Assembly: GCA_963930655.1 (NCBI GenBank) | Contig: OZ005617.1 | Coordinates: 14,722,068-14,786,067 of the forward strand | Source of the DNA: Myrica gale | Taxonomy: Eukaryota; Streptophyta; Magnoliopsida; Fagales; Myricaceae | DNA: 64,000 nucleotides | Direction of reading: 5' to 3' | Shown: piece after piece, positions 34,716 through 47,057 of the stretch | Position numbering within the stretch: position 1 is the stretch's first letter | How the letters are laid out: every line of letters starts with the position of its first letter | The notes under the pieces: model-generated | Seen by the model: the letters and a program-made list of their open reading frames with translations, nothing else | What the model was told of the DNA's origin: nothing | Database searches by the model: none | Translations under genes and position numbers: made by a program

Positions 34716-35395
34716 AATCTCCAACAACTTTTCACACAAATTTTAATATTTTTTTTTTAAAAAAATTATAAGAAATATTATCTCTTCATATTTTTCACCT
34801 AACTCAAATATTTTTTATTAAAAAATTACATAAAATCATCTCTCTCTACCAAACACCAAAAAAATATCTTTAAAATTTTTCACCAACTTTTACACACAAA
34901 AAACTTATAAAACTTCAATCTACATAAATATTTATAATTGTATCAAAATCTTACAATTTTTTACAAAAATAACATCCCCTACGTGTATTAGAGAGCGTCA
35001 CTTATTTTTTTATATATATGGAATTTACGTGGCAAAGATTTAGGTGGGATTCAGGATCATGCATCCTAAGCCCACATATAAAATCTCAATAGATAATGTC
35101 TCCCCTCGCCTCTTTTGCTTAGGGAACAAAATTTATCCAAAATTCAATTATTTTTGTTAAAAGGAATTAAGGTAACAATTTTTCATTTGAGAAAATTAGA
35201 ACCTTGACTTAAGAACGAAAATAGATTTCGAAAATAAGAAGAATCCACAAATGCTATTTTTTTTTAGTATATAGTCCTTGAAAGAGAGTCATTTCCATGT
35301 TTGGCATCACAAACTTTTCAAAAATTTTGGAAGTGGTGTGAAAATTTAGGGAGTTTGTGTAAAGGTAGTGAAAATTTGAAGTATATTTGTTTTTA

Positions 35396-35809
35396 GAGAA
35401 TTTGGCAACTTAGTCTCTGGGTTTATACCCCTTTGGCAAATGGGTCCTTGGATTTCAAATTTCAAAATTTTAGTCCTTGGGTTTTCGTTGTTTGACAAAA
35501 TGGTCATTCCGTTAGTATGTCGTCTATATGCTTAACGGATTTGAAGCGGTCGATCGCTACACGTCAGCAATTTGTACCGGTCGTCGGCTTCATGTAGCGG
35601 TCGACCGCTTCATATAGCGGACGACTGCTCACTTTTTACACATATATCCGGTCAACCGCTTCAAATCCGTTAAGCATATAGACGGCAGACTAACGGAATG
35701 ATCATTTTGTCAAACAACGAAAACCCAAGGACTAAAATTTTGAATTTTGAAATCCAAGGACTCATTTGCCAAAGTGGTATAAACCCAGAAACTAAGTTGC
35801 CAAATTCCC
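35396..35809. mobile_element. MULE-type MITE with long inverted arms (414 bp)
   Basis: The ends G(A/G)GAATTTGGCAACTTAG and CTAAGTTGCCAAATTCCC are inverted, and the arms run about 150 bp each with TTAGTCCTTGGGTTTTCGTT matching its complement on the far side. Identical 9-bp flanks TTGTTTTTA lie at 35387-35395 and 35810-35818. The centre has several AGCGGTCGACCGCT-like inverted words. Confidence 0.85.
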
Positions 35810-36104
35810 TTGTTTTTATTGAAATTTGTAAAAAAAATGTAGAAACGCGTGATTCAAGAGAATTTTTTATATATTTATTTTAATATAATTTTATTAGAGT
35901 ATGTGAATAATTTATAGAATGTGTGATATAGTTCCCGAGGTGTCATAAATAAAAAATTTAAAAAGTTGGGAGATTTTTTTTTTTTTTTCATGTTTGGCAC
36001 CCAAATTTTTTGAAAATTTTATTTGTGGAAAAGAGGGAATTTGGGGGACCGAGAGCACAAGCTCGTAAAAGGATGAGGTTGTGTATCGAGGAATATTTAG
36101 GGTG

Positions 36105-36665
36105 GGTTTGAGAAGTAAAATTTTAAGTTATGAGTTTAGTGAAAAAGTGAAGAGGTAATTTTTTATATTTTTTGTAGTGAAAAGCAACAATTTGATGGGG
36201 GAGAGAGATTATATTGTAATATTTTATTTTGTTAAAAATTTAAAGGATGTAAAATTTTATAACACAAACAGAACCCAAGGTCTTTCTATGATACGTCTCA
36301 GCCAGAACCGTAAGATCAATGTAAAAATAATATTCTCTTCGGGAGAGAATAGGACCGCAGACAAGAATATGTGTTAAATAATGCTTGACAGCTTTGTTAT
36401 TCCATAACGTTTAAATAAACAAACACACAACTATGACGCAGAGCAACAGAAAATTGCCGTAGGGTGGGTTTGTTTTGTAAAATTTTAGTGTTGTGAAAAA
36501 TTTTAGGTATTGGGTTTAGTGAAAAAGTGAAAAGAGATAATTTTTTTATATTTTTTGTAGTGAAAAGTAATGATTTGATGGGGAGAGAGAGATTATATTA
36601 TAATATTTTATTGTGTTGAAATTTGAGAAGATGTAAAATTTTAAAGCACAAACGCAGCCTTAGTC
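36105..36665. repeat. Two direct copies of a GTGGGTTTG...CACAAAC MITE
   Basis: Copies at about 36108-36275 and 36467-36659 share TTGGGTTTAGTGAAAAAGTGAA, TTTTTTGTAGTGAAAAG and GGGGAGAGAGATTATATT. They are diverged reverse-complement relatives of the copies at 34510, 51252 and 52217. Confidence 0.65.
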
Positions 36666-37488
36666 TTCAGCGTCAACACTACAACTTGACTAACAACGGC
36701 TAAAGAAATCACGACTAAAGAAATAACAGATTCCTAGAAATCTCCTACAAAACTCCCACATCTCCTTTCAATTATTTGAAGTATTTATTTGAAATATTCC
36801 TGGCGTATCCTTTGCTGATCTTCAAGTCTAACCTCCTCCTTGATATTTGGGATTTGGTTTTGGTGCCCGCCTTGATCTACGCTGCTGCTGCGTATCATTC
36901 TACTTTGCTCAATTGTATCCCTATGGCTTGCATTGAAAGGAAACGTTTCTGGAAAATAACAAAGCCTGCTCAATGCTCTTGGGGAGATGGAGAAAGACCC
37001 CAAGTTCAAGAGATGCAACTGAGGACATTTCTCACCTTCCCCCTTTAGCAACTTGAGGGTCTTCGCTACTGAGATTTGGACCTAGTTTTCATCTATGATG
37101 CTGGCAGCATTCTGATTGCAGACATGGCTTCTATTGTTCCAAAAAAACAAATACCTAGTTTGGAAAAGAATACAGAGCCTATTCCAGGTTTTCTCAACCT
37201 GAGACTCCTACCAGAAGGTTCGACTACCTATTTAACTCTCTGACAGACAACAGCCAATATAACTCCGGTTCTAGCAGAGGCGCACCGACGCTAAAATTTT
37301 TCTCCAAAACTCGAGCCAGGAATGCATTGTTCGCCAAAAACACAGGCTTTGTAACACTGTCAATTCACGTACAGACTAGCTCAAAAAATAAATTTCCAAT
37401 TACAGACTAGATCAGAAGGAAGCATATTGGTACATCTAGGTGGAGCAAAAAAAGCTGACTTTTCTGAAAAGAACGAAAGTCGGTTTGG
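36666..37488. other. Spacer and 3' flank of the NHL gene
   Basis: No supported gene. Both strands of 36776-37051 are open by chance without family similarity that I recognise. Confidence 0.35.
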
Positions 37489-40400
37489 TCAAAATCGGTA
37501 GGAATCATCTGACCCATACTTACTGCTGATATTATAATGCTCAAACTTCGGATTGCCATAATGCGCTGCCTTCGTCTCAACAGGCTTTGGCTCTGTCCCT
37601 ACAGATTCAAAAACCACTTCTCCACTTTTATCTCGCTGTCGATGTCTTGTTCTTTCTTTCTGGCTCTTAGACTTGCTATACTGAGGAACCTCGCCCGATC
37701 CATAGAATTCTGCATAATCTGGTCGTTTTGAGGACCGGTGCTTGCTTGACAATGAGGGATCCTTAAAACTGCTTGATTTGTTCTTTGGGGGCTTTTCCAA
37801 GTATTTATCACTTCGATTAGGAGTATGGACCTGCCGATTTTCAGAGAGAGCAGCAGGACTACTCTGCCTCTGAATTAATGTGGGCTCAACTTCATCTTCA
37901 GGCATCCGGAGAGTGTCTTTTAGAGGAGTAAGGCTATTCCTGGGGCTATCAGGTCTGAAACGAGAGGGTGCAAAGAAAAGGAATATGCCAGTCAATGCTT
38001 CAACTGCAAGCTTGGACAGATCAATGATGAGCTGTCCGAAAGATGGCCATCCTGGTTCCTCTTTTGTGCTCTCCGCGATGGGAGTGGGCTTTATCTTGCT
38101 TGAATGATCCTTAAATTCCCTGTCTGAAACATGCCGCTGCATAACAAATGCATTTCGTTAAGCCAACAAGCAATTACCCGGAAATGGGCATCTCTTTCTC
38201 ACAGAAAAACACATGTTTTCAAACTTCCAAGATAAATGCAAAAGAATTATGAAGAGTGTTAAGACAACAGAAATAGCAGTGAAGACCATGTGAGCTCCAT
38301 TAATCTACTTACACCCAAAAGAGTTTTGACTATACCAAAAGTCTTTAAAATTGTTAAGGAACTTGGTGATAGACTAACTTGCTTTGTTAGTAAGAGAGCA
38401 TTTGGATGGCGCCATACAGAAATGTATGAAATTTAAGTAAAAAACTATATTTGATAAGCAGTGAGCATCTAAATTTTCTAATTTCTCTGCCTAATTGGTT
38501 GAAAGAGATATACCGTCTTTGGACGAAAAGCAGGTCCAAATCCCTGCTGAAGCATACATGTAGCATAACCAACCAAGACCGCACCAACAACCATAAGCAC
38601 ATCTGTCAAATGATTTGAAGTCAGTCGGTCACTTTTGTGGCAATGCAACCAAACACTGACAATGAGAGAAGCCAATTACCATATTTCTGTGGAAGATAGA
38701 TATATAAATGAAAATGCAAAGATTGTAGTGTATACAGGGAATCGAGGAATAAGGATCTAAAACAAAACAACTAATCATCAACAATCTGAGCACATATCAC
38801 ATGCACCCTCACTGCTTGTCTTCCTACATGCGAGGTATCCAACCAATTGAGATTGATCAGAAAGGTACCATATATAAAACAAGTTTCTGAATCAATGAGC
38901 TAAAGAGTAGAGGACCAGACAGTATCCAAATGATCAGCATCCAAAAATGACTGGCCTGACACTCTGGTTCAGCTAGCTAAGGATTGCTTTTATTCCTGTC
39001 CTCCTAGATGCTCTCTCAGTTGAATGAAGAACACAAGCTGTGTCTAACATTCTTTAAAAACACCTATTAATGTTCACACACTCGCTCAAAATGAGCTAAA
39101 CAATTATTAATGTAGAATCCAAGACTTACATTTCTGTACAGCTTAGCTTAAAAATGAGCAGAAGGATGCACATATTCTTTTCTTCTCATTTGGTGATGGA
39201 ATCGATTCAATAACATTTACTATTTGCTTATGATCTACATGATCCATGGGAAGACATTGTTCATATCATTGTCATTCAGTATCCAGCGCAAGTCTTACAG
39301 TCCTACAGTCTTGACATGTATGAAAATTGATGACACAAATATCCGTGCATGTCTTTTAAGGAGATGCAATGACTACAGCACAAGCTTAAGTCACAATCAT
39401 AAATTTTCATGAGTCTCTACATGAACCTTTTCTAATTAAAATGAAACTTTAGGAATTTTCCCAATTTCAGTTTTCATAATAAAGCCCAGTCTCTACTTAT
39501 CAAAAAAATAAAAAATAAATCCAAGTCTCAAAAAAAAAACAGAAGACACTCTCAAAAAATTTCAGAAATTAGAGTGTCTCCCTGATTTCTACATTACAAA
39601 TTCTTCATTTGGAATGTCAGTACCATAACTTAGGTCAGGTCAGGGGTGTACAAGTCATCTGAAAAGGTAATTTATGAGATCACAACGTTCTAGACAAGTC
39701 AAGGGTGCACCACCACACAGGAAGGCCAAGCCATGACATCAGTGAGCATGAACGTTGAATAGTTACAATTGGGACAGAGCTTTCAGTACTATATGCTCAT
39801 ACGTCATGTCCAGTGGAATCTGAAACTGCAGTTTGGAATGACAGGACTGGTAGGATGACTTCTACTGTTCCAAACTTGAAGGAGTTCAGAAACAGATGAA
39901 GATGATGACCAAAATAACATGTGAAGAAAGGACTAACCCCTGGTGTGCAACCAGTTTAAGGCTATTTATTGCTTGTTTGGTTCAATGGCCAGAGATCTTT
40001 ATTTTATTGCTAAATTTGCACTTTTTTCCTTAAATCTGTTGACCATAGAAGGACAAACAGAGAGAAATCTGCAATGTGTGAGAAAGACAGAAGGAAAATG
40101 AAGCTGTAAAACCCCAAAAGTGGTCCTCCTAAATTCAGCAGTTAACCTGAATGTACAGACAAAAACTAATACTACTAAATGGAAACCCTCAAAATGAAGC
40201 CCTCCACACAAAAATCTCAGCAGTGATTCTCAAAAGGCATACCCCACGCTGTAGAATCAGTAGTCTGCACAGGAGAACTATCCATTCTCTTTCTCATTAA
40301 CTTCATGATCTAATTTGATTCTTTTCTCTCCCCCCCCCCCCAAAAAAAAAACCACAATTATAGTCACCTTCGGAATTCAGAACTGAAACCTTGTAAATCA

Positions 40401-43400
40401 AAACTTTTCAGGATTGTATAACCTCTCTATATAACACCAGTAACTTAAAAAGACCATCGTGTTCTAAGATTAAAAAAAAACCTATCATTTTTTCAGGACA
40501 ACTTCCTACATTCACCCCTTTTGTATTCTACTTTTTGGGCTATTTTGGAAAATTGATAGTTACTTACTGATTTTCAGCATAGTTTGAGCGTTCTCCATTT
40601 AATTTCCTAATATTTGAGAAGAAAGGTGTAGGAAAGCAGTAGAGGAAGAATTGATTCAATGCAAAATGAACTTCTGCAGAAATCCAAAAGGTATTCTGCA
40701 AAATATTCAAGCTCACTACATATTTAGGATAATTGCAGCTTCAGCCTCTCTTTTATTTGAAATTGTCTTGCTACTTAGGGTTGCATAGCAGTAGTATTAG
40801 TTGGTGCTTCCACCAAAACTGCCACTATCGCTAAGGGCAGTGGACAAAAATTGGCTACCGCCCCTGCTAAGAGGCAAAAACCACCTCCAAGCAGGGATAC
40901 ACATTAGTGGTAGGCTGTACCCACCTACTACTGCTGGGACTGGCCAACATTGGAGAAAGAGAAAATCACGGCAGGCAGAGAGAGAGAAGAACAGCAACCA
41001 TCACAGAACAGCAGGAGAGGTTGAAAGTAGATAGCGAAGAGAGAGAGAATGAGGGAGACTGCAAGAGGAAGGGAGTGATGAATATAACGAGCCCTAATTA
41101 TAACGAGTCCGTAGCAAAGATGCTATGGTGGCGGATTGTTTGGAGGGAGATTCCAGTTTTGGTGTTTGGAATGTTCAGTTCACCAGAATTGCTAATGATT
41201 GGGAGATGAACGAATTTTTGGCCTTCTTCTCTTTACTTTACTCTAAGGTTTTAAGGAGAGGGGATGATGATAAGATTCCTTGGTTGGGTTCCAAGAATTA
41301 TGCTTTCTCGGTTAAGTCGATGTATGGGCTCCTTGCGTGTGGTTCTACAGAGTCTTTTCCTTGGCGTCAGATTTGGAAAACTTTTGTTCCCTCGAGTCTT
41401 TTTCTTTGTGTGGGAGGCTGCACATGGGAAAGTTTTGACTATCAACAATTTAAGGAGGAGGGGTTTATGATTGGTCAATTGGTGTTATCTTTGCGAATGT
41501 GATGGGGAGTCTAGGAATCATGTTCTACTTCATTGTTCGGTTGCAAGGGGGTAATGATCGTATGTGTTTTGTATTCTGAATTAGTCATGGGTTATGCCTA
41601 AGAGGGTGATGGGGGGGGAGTCTAAGATTTTTCCTTTTGGTCCTCTTGGTCAATAACATAATGTTTAATCCTTTGTCACAATAAGTAAAAGGAAATACAG
41701 ATAAATCTTCAATGCGAAAGATAATTAATATTTCATTTGGACGTAGATTTATCATTAAGTATATGGACAATTATACCCACCTGACATAAAGGAGAATCAT
41801 CTAGACATTAGAATGTGCAAATATAAGGTATAAAACATGTTTTCATTCATTGAAGACCTGTCATCTGTGGTAGACACAAATCAGCCCTGCCAATTCCATA
41901 GCTTATCAAAAAAAAAATCCATAGCCGCGATTATCCCAAATACAGTAACATCTTTTTCGGAACTATTTTTAATCATGCTTAAGTTAAAGAACAGAAGCAT
42001 GATATACAGACAATATGATATCCAAACATGATATACAGACAATATGATATCCAAACATGATATACAGACAATATGATATCCAAACCTGTAGTAGAAACTG
42101 AACTGGACTGATAGTCACAGTCCTCCTGGTTAAGAGATATCTGACGAAGAGCAGCATTTCCTCTATCAACAACTAACAAAGAACAGGTAGGCCTAACATA
42201 TACAACATCAAAATCATTAGAGAACTTTGCATCCTCACTTGGGCCATCCCTGTACCCTGCAACATTTGACTTCCCTCCAGCAATGGTTGTCACACCTGCA
42301 AAGAATTTCCAAACTCAGCAAAAAACTTAGCAACATGATGCCCACTGTTGTCCCATTCAAAGAATAATGTGCATAACACTTTCAAAAATCCAATTTATAA
42401 AAATTATTTTCATATTCAACTTTAGAAAAGCTTCAAAAATCTCAATTCAATCGACAATCCAATATTCTTTACAGTAATGCATAGATGTATCACTTTCCTC
42501 ATATACCAACATGCATATTTGCAGCCTAACATCTAGTTTACAATTATCAGAGTACTATCAATTGCATTACCAGCATCCCCAATCTTCCTGATGGCGAGGT
42601 TCAAGGTATCAGCAACATACACATTCCCTTTATCATCCATGGTTATGCCTTTAGGATGATTAAAGCGAGCATCACTAGGTTTTCCATCCACATGCCCAGT
42701 GTAACCCTGAAAAGACCCAGCAACCAATCTTCCCCTACTATCTGCAACAACAGGTTCAAAGAAAAATCAAACGCTCAGAATGACAAAATCAAAGAATGGT
42801 AATTAGAGCATGGTATCAGCCTATAACAATCAGGATTCCCACCTCATCACTTGAATACCAGGAAAACAGGCAAAAGTAGGAGAAGAAAGTTTTTCATGTT
42901 GTTATGACCAATTTACTAAACAGGTTTAGCTTTCTCAATATTTGTTTTGAGTGTGGGTGGGTATTTAGTGCTAGTTTCATTAGTATCACCATTTCCTGGA
43001 TCCTAAATCCTCATAAAATGTAGGTTTCAAGCTTCAGCATTATGCCTTCCCAATAGCAAGTTCAGAATTTCCTTCCTGAACAAAGATGGTTATACCTTCT
43101 TTCCAGCAGCCAAACAGAGCAGCAAACAAGGCTTAAATCTAAGCGATTCAACCTTGAAAAACCAAAATCCAAACAGGTAAAATATTCTACAAAGCAAGAG
43201 GACGGCAATAATCATACATTGTGATAATGGTGGAGTAATCCTAACAATGTTGCTATTTTCTGCATCAACTGCAAAGAGCTCGCCATCCTCAGAGACGCGG
43301 ATTCTGTAAGGAACTACTCCAATTCCATTTCCTTCCACAACAGTCTCAACTAAGTACCCGTTCTCAAATTGAAGCATATTCCCATCTGCAAACCAACATA

Positions 43401-44026
43401 TGTTAATGACGTATGGGATAATGGGAGTCTGAGTAATGATATATACATTTATGCGACAAGAAACACTAACAAGCCATGAAGAATAAATATATTTCCACTT
43501 AATCATCTCAAAAAGATATTCCAAGCAACCTGATTGAGGTATTTTGGAGGATGAGCTCGTCCATTGGAGAATAGATGTCAAGTGTTTAATCAATGGCCCT
43601 GAGTAATTAGATGGTATTCAAAATAAGAGACAAATACAGCGTCAGTGAGGAAATTCATTTAATGAACAGTCAAGAAACAAGTATACCCATTACGTAAATC
43701 ACAAATTTTAAAAACTAGTGATTTCGTAAATCCAAAAAAAGAGAGAGTCAGGGAGTCAGACTCAGAGAGGGTTAAACTTGGGCTATAGAAACATCGTCAC
43801 AGGAAACTAAATAGAGTGTGTCAAAATAAACGTAAAGAGACCGAAGAAAAAAATAAAAATAAAAATTAAGTAAATAAGCATACCAACGAAGCAAATACTC
43901 AGTATAACACAACTTGATATAGGGAGAGATGAGGCCATGGCTACCTGCAGGAGCAGCGTGAGCTTGAAATCGGAGTGCATAAGCAACAAGAGCTACCAAA
44001 ATGAGGAAGAGAAGCGAATTTCTCAT
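37489..44026 (-). CDS. NHL-repeat protein with signal peptide and transmembrane anchor
   Basis: Seven exons on the minus strand: 43945-44026, 43530-43598, 43218-43385, 42571-42741, 42086-42295, 38514-38602 and 37489-38136 (1,437 nt, 478 residues, phases agree). Residues 1-24 are a signal peptide (RNSLLFLILVALVAYAL). The NHL-type beta-propeller part includes VPYRIRVSEDGELFAVDAEN, DARFNHPKGITMDDKGNVYV with ADTLNLAIRKIG, and VTTIAGGKSNVAGYRDG with PTCSLLVVDRGNAALRQIS. A transmembrane helix DVLMVVGAVLVGYATCML (about 235-253) follows, then a basic Ser-rich tail with a second hydrophobic patch (about 304-319). The match to Arabidopsis NHL-domain proteins of this architecture is strong. Its function is not established. 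Intron 5 (3.5 kb) holds a LINE fragment. Confidence 0.94.
41095..41570 (+). mobile_element. LINE (L1-type) 3' fragment in NHL gene intron 5
   Basis: It encodes the zinc-binding region that follows reverse transcriptase in plant L1 elements. Pieces are FGVWNVQFTRIANDWEMNEF, KIPWLGSKNYAFSVKSMYGL, SFPWRQIWKTFVPS, then in another frame VFFFVWEAAHGKVLTINNLR, then RNHVLLHCSVARG. At least one frame change breaks it. It runs antisense to the NHL gene. Neither the RT core nor a clear tail is present. Confidence 0.75.
41998..42084. repeat. Three 29-bp tandem copies at the NHL exon 5 donor
   Basis: The unit CATGATATACAGACAATATG plus ATATCCAAA occurs three times without change. The last copy ends at 42084, and the 5' splice site of exon 5 (minus strand, GT at 42084-42085) falls at its edge, so donor-like GTTTGG recurs in every unit. 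Confidence 0.9.
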
Positions 44027-44554
44027 GGGTCCCTGGGAAATGCAAGATTCCAGAGGCAGGAGAGAGGTCAGTGAGTCTTGGGCTTCGATATTTGCTTTGA
44101 CATCTCTGCTTAGCTTGCAAGTTGCAACTACTAGCAACTGGGTTCTTCTCGTGGTTTTATTAGCACTTGGGAGCTTTTTCTTCACTTTATTTAAATAAAA
44201 ACATTATCTAGAAAAATAAAAATAAAAACATTGCTTTTTTACTTTCTCCCTGTAGTTTTTCCAACGCCTCCTTCTCTTTTCTTTTTTTTTCTTCTTTTTT
44301 TTTTACTTTTCGATGATCGTTCTACCAAAAAGTTCGTTTTTCTAGTAGGGAAAGAGTGCACAAAAAGAACAGAGGCCGATGGGATCCAATGCATCAGTCC
44401 GCGAGTGTGTTTTCACTTCTTATTTTTTTCTAGGAGGATGGGATCCAATATATTAAGGGAAGAGGAGAAGATCACGAGGCGGGTCGGATCTCCTGCATCG
44501 GTCCTATCTCCAGTTATGCCAATAAATATTTTATAGAAACCAGATTTTAGATAA
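44027..44554 (-). promoter_or_regulatory. Upstream region of the NHL gene
   Basis: About 530 bp separates the NHL ATG from the Pack-MULE. It contains T-rich and CT-rich tracts. No specific regulatory site could be named. 44546-44554 (TTTAGATAA) is the Pack-MULE's left target duplication. Confidence 0.35.
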
Positions 44555-46392
44555 GGGAAATTGACATTTTAGTCCCTAAATTTATATCCTTTTGACAAAA
44601 TGATCCCTCAGTTTCAAAATTCAAATCTAAGGTCCTTAAACTTAATGTTTTTGACGTAGAAGCTCTTCCATTAGACTTTCATCTATCACCTTAACGGAAG
44701 GGCAATCCACGTCAGCCGAAAAGTCCACCTGGCATGAAATCTTGCCAGCTCACACTTCTGTTAAAACAATTTCGCTACGACATCGTTTTTAGTTGGATTT
44801 TTTCACTAAGTTGTCGTCCCCATATTCGTTACTCGTGTTTTAGCCCTTCAGGAGTAGTCCCCCAAAATTCGCAAGAGAGTAAACCACACTCAGCCTTCTG
44901 AAACTCCCGATTCTTTCACGAAAACCACACCCCTCCGACTCGAAACCGTCAATTCCAGCCAACCCAACAAAATTGGGTCCCCCCCTTCTACACAATCAAC
45001 AGCCGGCCCCAAATTATTCTTACATGCTCTTACATCAGCTTCTCTTCCCCTCACAGCAATCGCTATACCATTCATCGTAGACGCAAAGGTAAGTGTATAT
45101 TCAAATATTTCAGGTTTCTTCAGCAATTAATTGTTTTTCGTTTTTCACTTCTGATCTTGAACTCTTACCTCAATGGGCAATGTGATTAAATAGGATGCAT
45201 TTGCTGTCGATGGGGAGTTTGGAATATTGGAGGGAAGGACGTTTGCACTCATACACCCCATTGTCATGGGTAGTTTGTTCTTCTACACCTTGTGGGCTGG
45301 GTATTTGGGTTGGCAATGGCGGCAAGTTCGTACGATTCAAAATGAGATTACCGAGCTCAAGAAGCAGGTGAAGCCTGCCCCGGTTACTCCAGAAGGGAAG
45401 ACAGTGGAAGTGGCGCCGTCTCCGGTTGAGCTCAAGATTAAGCAGCTTACAGAGGTAGGTACGCTTGTAAATGATAGTTCCAGAAATTCCTCTGAAATAA
45501 AAGGCATTCTCAGTTTGGTCAATGGGATTTGTATCCTTATAACTAAATATCATTAACAATATTCGTATTTTTTTTTTGCAACAGCATTAAGAAAAGGTAT
45601 TGATGATAACACTGTTTGTCTGTATGGAACTTCCGGCGACAATGTTTATCTGTACGACGTTGCAAGATTTCTAGGACTAACTTTTGCGAAAGTAATGTTT
45701 TGACTCAGAAATTGGGGTAATGTCGCATAGTTCATCTACAAATAAAGAACAAATATATAATATGTTCATTCTTGGAGACTGTGTGCCCTTTCGTATGTCA
45801 AATTCAGGAGAGGAAGGAGTTGCTGAAAGGTTCCTTCGGGGAAAGGCACTTCAATGCAGGGTCGGTACTGTTAGGATTCGGAGTGTTTGAGGCTATTTTC
45901 GGAGTGAACAGGTGGTTTAGGACGGGAAAGCTGTTTCCAGGGCCCCATTTGTTTGCAGGAGCAGGTAAATCTTTCGCATTACGGTGCTCTGGAGTTGAGA
46001 AAGTAGGTTTGTGGATATGGAAACTGATTTTGGTGGTGTATTACTTGGACAGCCATTCAACTTTACTCTCTTGCGAATTTTGGGGGACGACTCCTGAAGG
46101 GGCTAAAACACTTAAAACGAATATGGGGGACGACAACTGAGTGAAAAAATCCAACTAAAAACGATGTCGTAGCGAAATTGTTTTAAACGAAGTGTGAGCT
46201 GGCAAGATTTCGTGCCAGGTGGACTTTTCGGTTGACGTGGATTGCCCTTCCGTTAAGGTGATGGACGGAAGCCTAACGGAAGGGCTTCTACGTCAAAAGC
46301 ATTAAGTTTAAGGGCCTTAGATTTGAATTTTGAAACTGAGGGATTATTTTGCCAAAGGGTTATAAACTTAGGGACTAAAATGTCAATTTCCC
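44555..46392 (+). mobile_element. Pack-MULE carrying DUF4079-type gene exons
   Basis: A 1,838-bp element has long terminal inverted repeats (44555-44883 and 46062-46392, about 330 bp each, highly similar). The identical 9-bp flanks TTTAGATAA (44546-44554, 46393-46401) match Mutator-type target duplication. There is no transposase. The 1.2-kb interior carries three exons and two-plus introns of a host gene for a chloroplast membrane protein. The perfect flanks and clean exons suggest a fairly young insertion, and it must be mobilised in trans by an autonomous MULE. Confidence 0.93.
44884..46061 (+). pseudogene. Captured 5' part of a chloroplast DUF4079-like gene
   Basis: Exon 1 (about 44884-45088) reads as a Ser/Thr-rich transit-peptide-like stretch ending ALTSASLPLTAIAIPFIVDAK. 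Exon 2 (45194-45454) gives DAFAVDGEFGILEGRTFALI, HPIVMGSLFFYTLWAGYLGW and QWRQVRTIQNEITELKKQV to QLTE. Exon 3 (45808-45964) gives ERKELLKGSFGERHFNAGSV and RTGKLFPGPHLFAGAG. All three exons are in phase with GT/AG borders and no stop. The last part of the family, the C-terminal membrane segments after FAGAG, is missing, and no ATG is seen before the capture border. The intact source gene should be elsewhere in the genome. Recognition of DUF4079 rests on remembered plant sequences. Confidence 0.85.
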
Positions 46393-46621
46393 TTTAGATA
46401 ATTATATATCAAACTAATCATACTTGAGTAAATTTTACATGTATGATTCAAATATCCCAATTATTGCATAATGTTTATTTGAAATTTATCATTTTTCTAA
46501 GTTTAATTCATATTTGCATAAAAGGGTTAACTTATTTTTGTAGCTTTGTATATGGTCGCATGCATAATTTCAAAATTATCAATTATATAAATACAATTTG
46601 TCATAACTATAATATTTTTTA

Positions 46622-47048
46622 GGCTAACTTAGTCCGCAAGTACCTGGGGTTTGGCCTTTTCCCAACTTGGTCTTCAGGAATCGATTTTCCCTACAACTAT
46701 CCTTGGGTTTAGATTCATTGCCAAATAAGTCATGACGTCAACTTAGTGGACGGAAATGCACACGTGGCTGACGGCGCACACGTGGAAAGTGACGTGTTTG
46801 TTAAAATATATATTTTTATTTTTTATTTACTGACACTATCACATTACGATTGTTCAATAATTTTTTAATCGAGCTGTCAATTTTCTCGTGTGCATTTTCG
46901 TCTACTAAGTTGACGGCATGACTTATTTGAGAATGAGTCCAAACCCCAGGGATAGTTGTAGGGAAAATCGAACCATGAGGACCAAATTGGGAAATTGACT
47001 TATTTGGGAATGAGTCCAAACCACATGGACGTGCAAACTAATTTAACC
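46622..47048. mobile_element. MULE-type MITE (427 bp)
   Basis: The ends GGCTAACTTAGTCCGC and a diverged inverted partner (...GCAAACTAATTTAACC) extend through CCTGGGGTTTGG/CCAAACCACATGG. The inner arms share GATTTTCCCTAC and GTGGACGGAAATGCACACG. Flanking TATTTTTTA is identical at 46613-46621 and 47049-47057. The same family recurs at 63195. Confidence 0.8.
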
Positions 47049-47057
47049 TATTTTTTA

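Noticed and set aside
36776-37051. Overlapping open frames on both strands as a gene
   Set aside because: No family motif, no splice context and no start support. The length is within chance for both strands.
13970-38730. Right-hand CACTA terminus (TTGTAGTG)
   Set aside because: TTTGTAGTG strings at 36171, 36551 and near 38724 lie inside unrelated MITE or intron sequence, without the rest of the inverted end.
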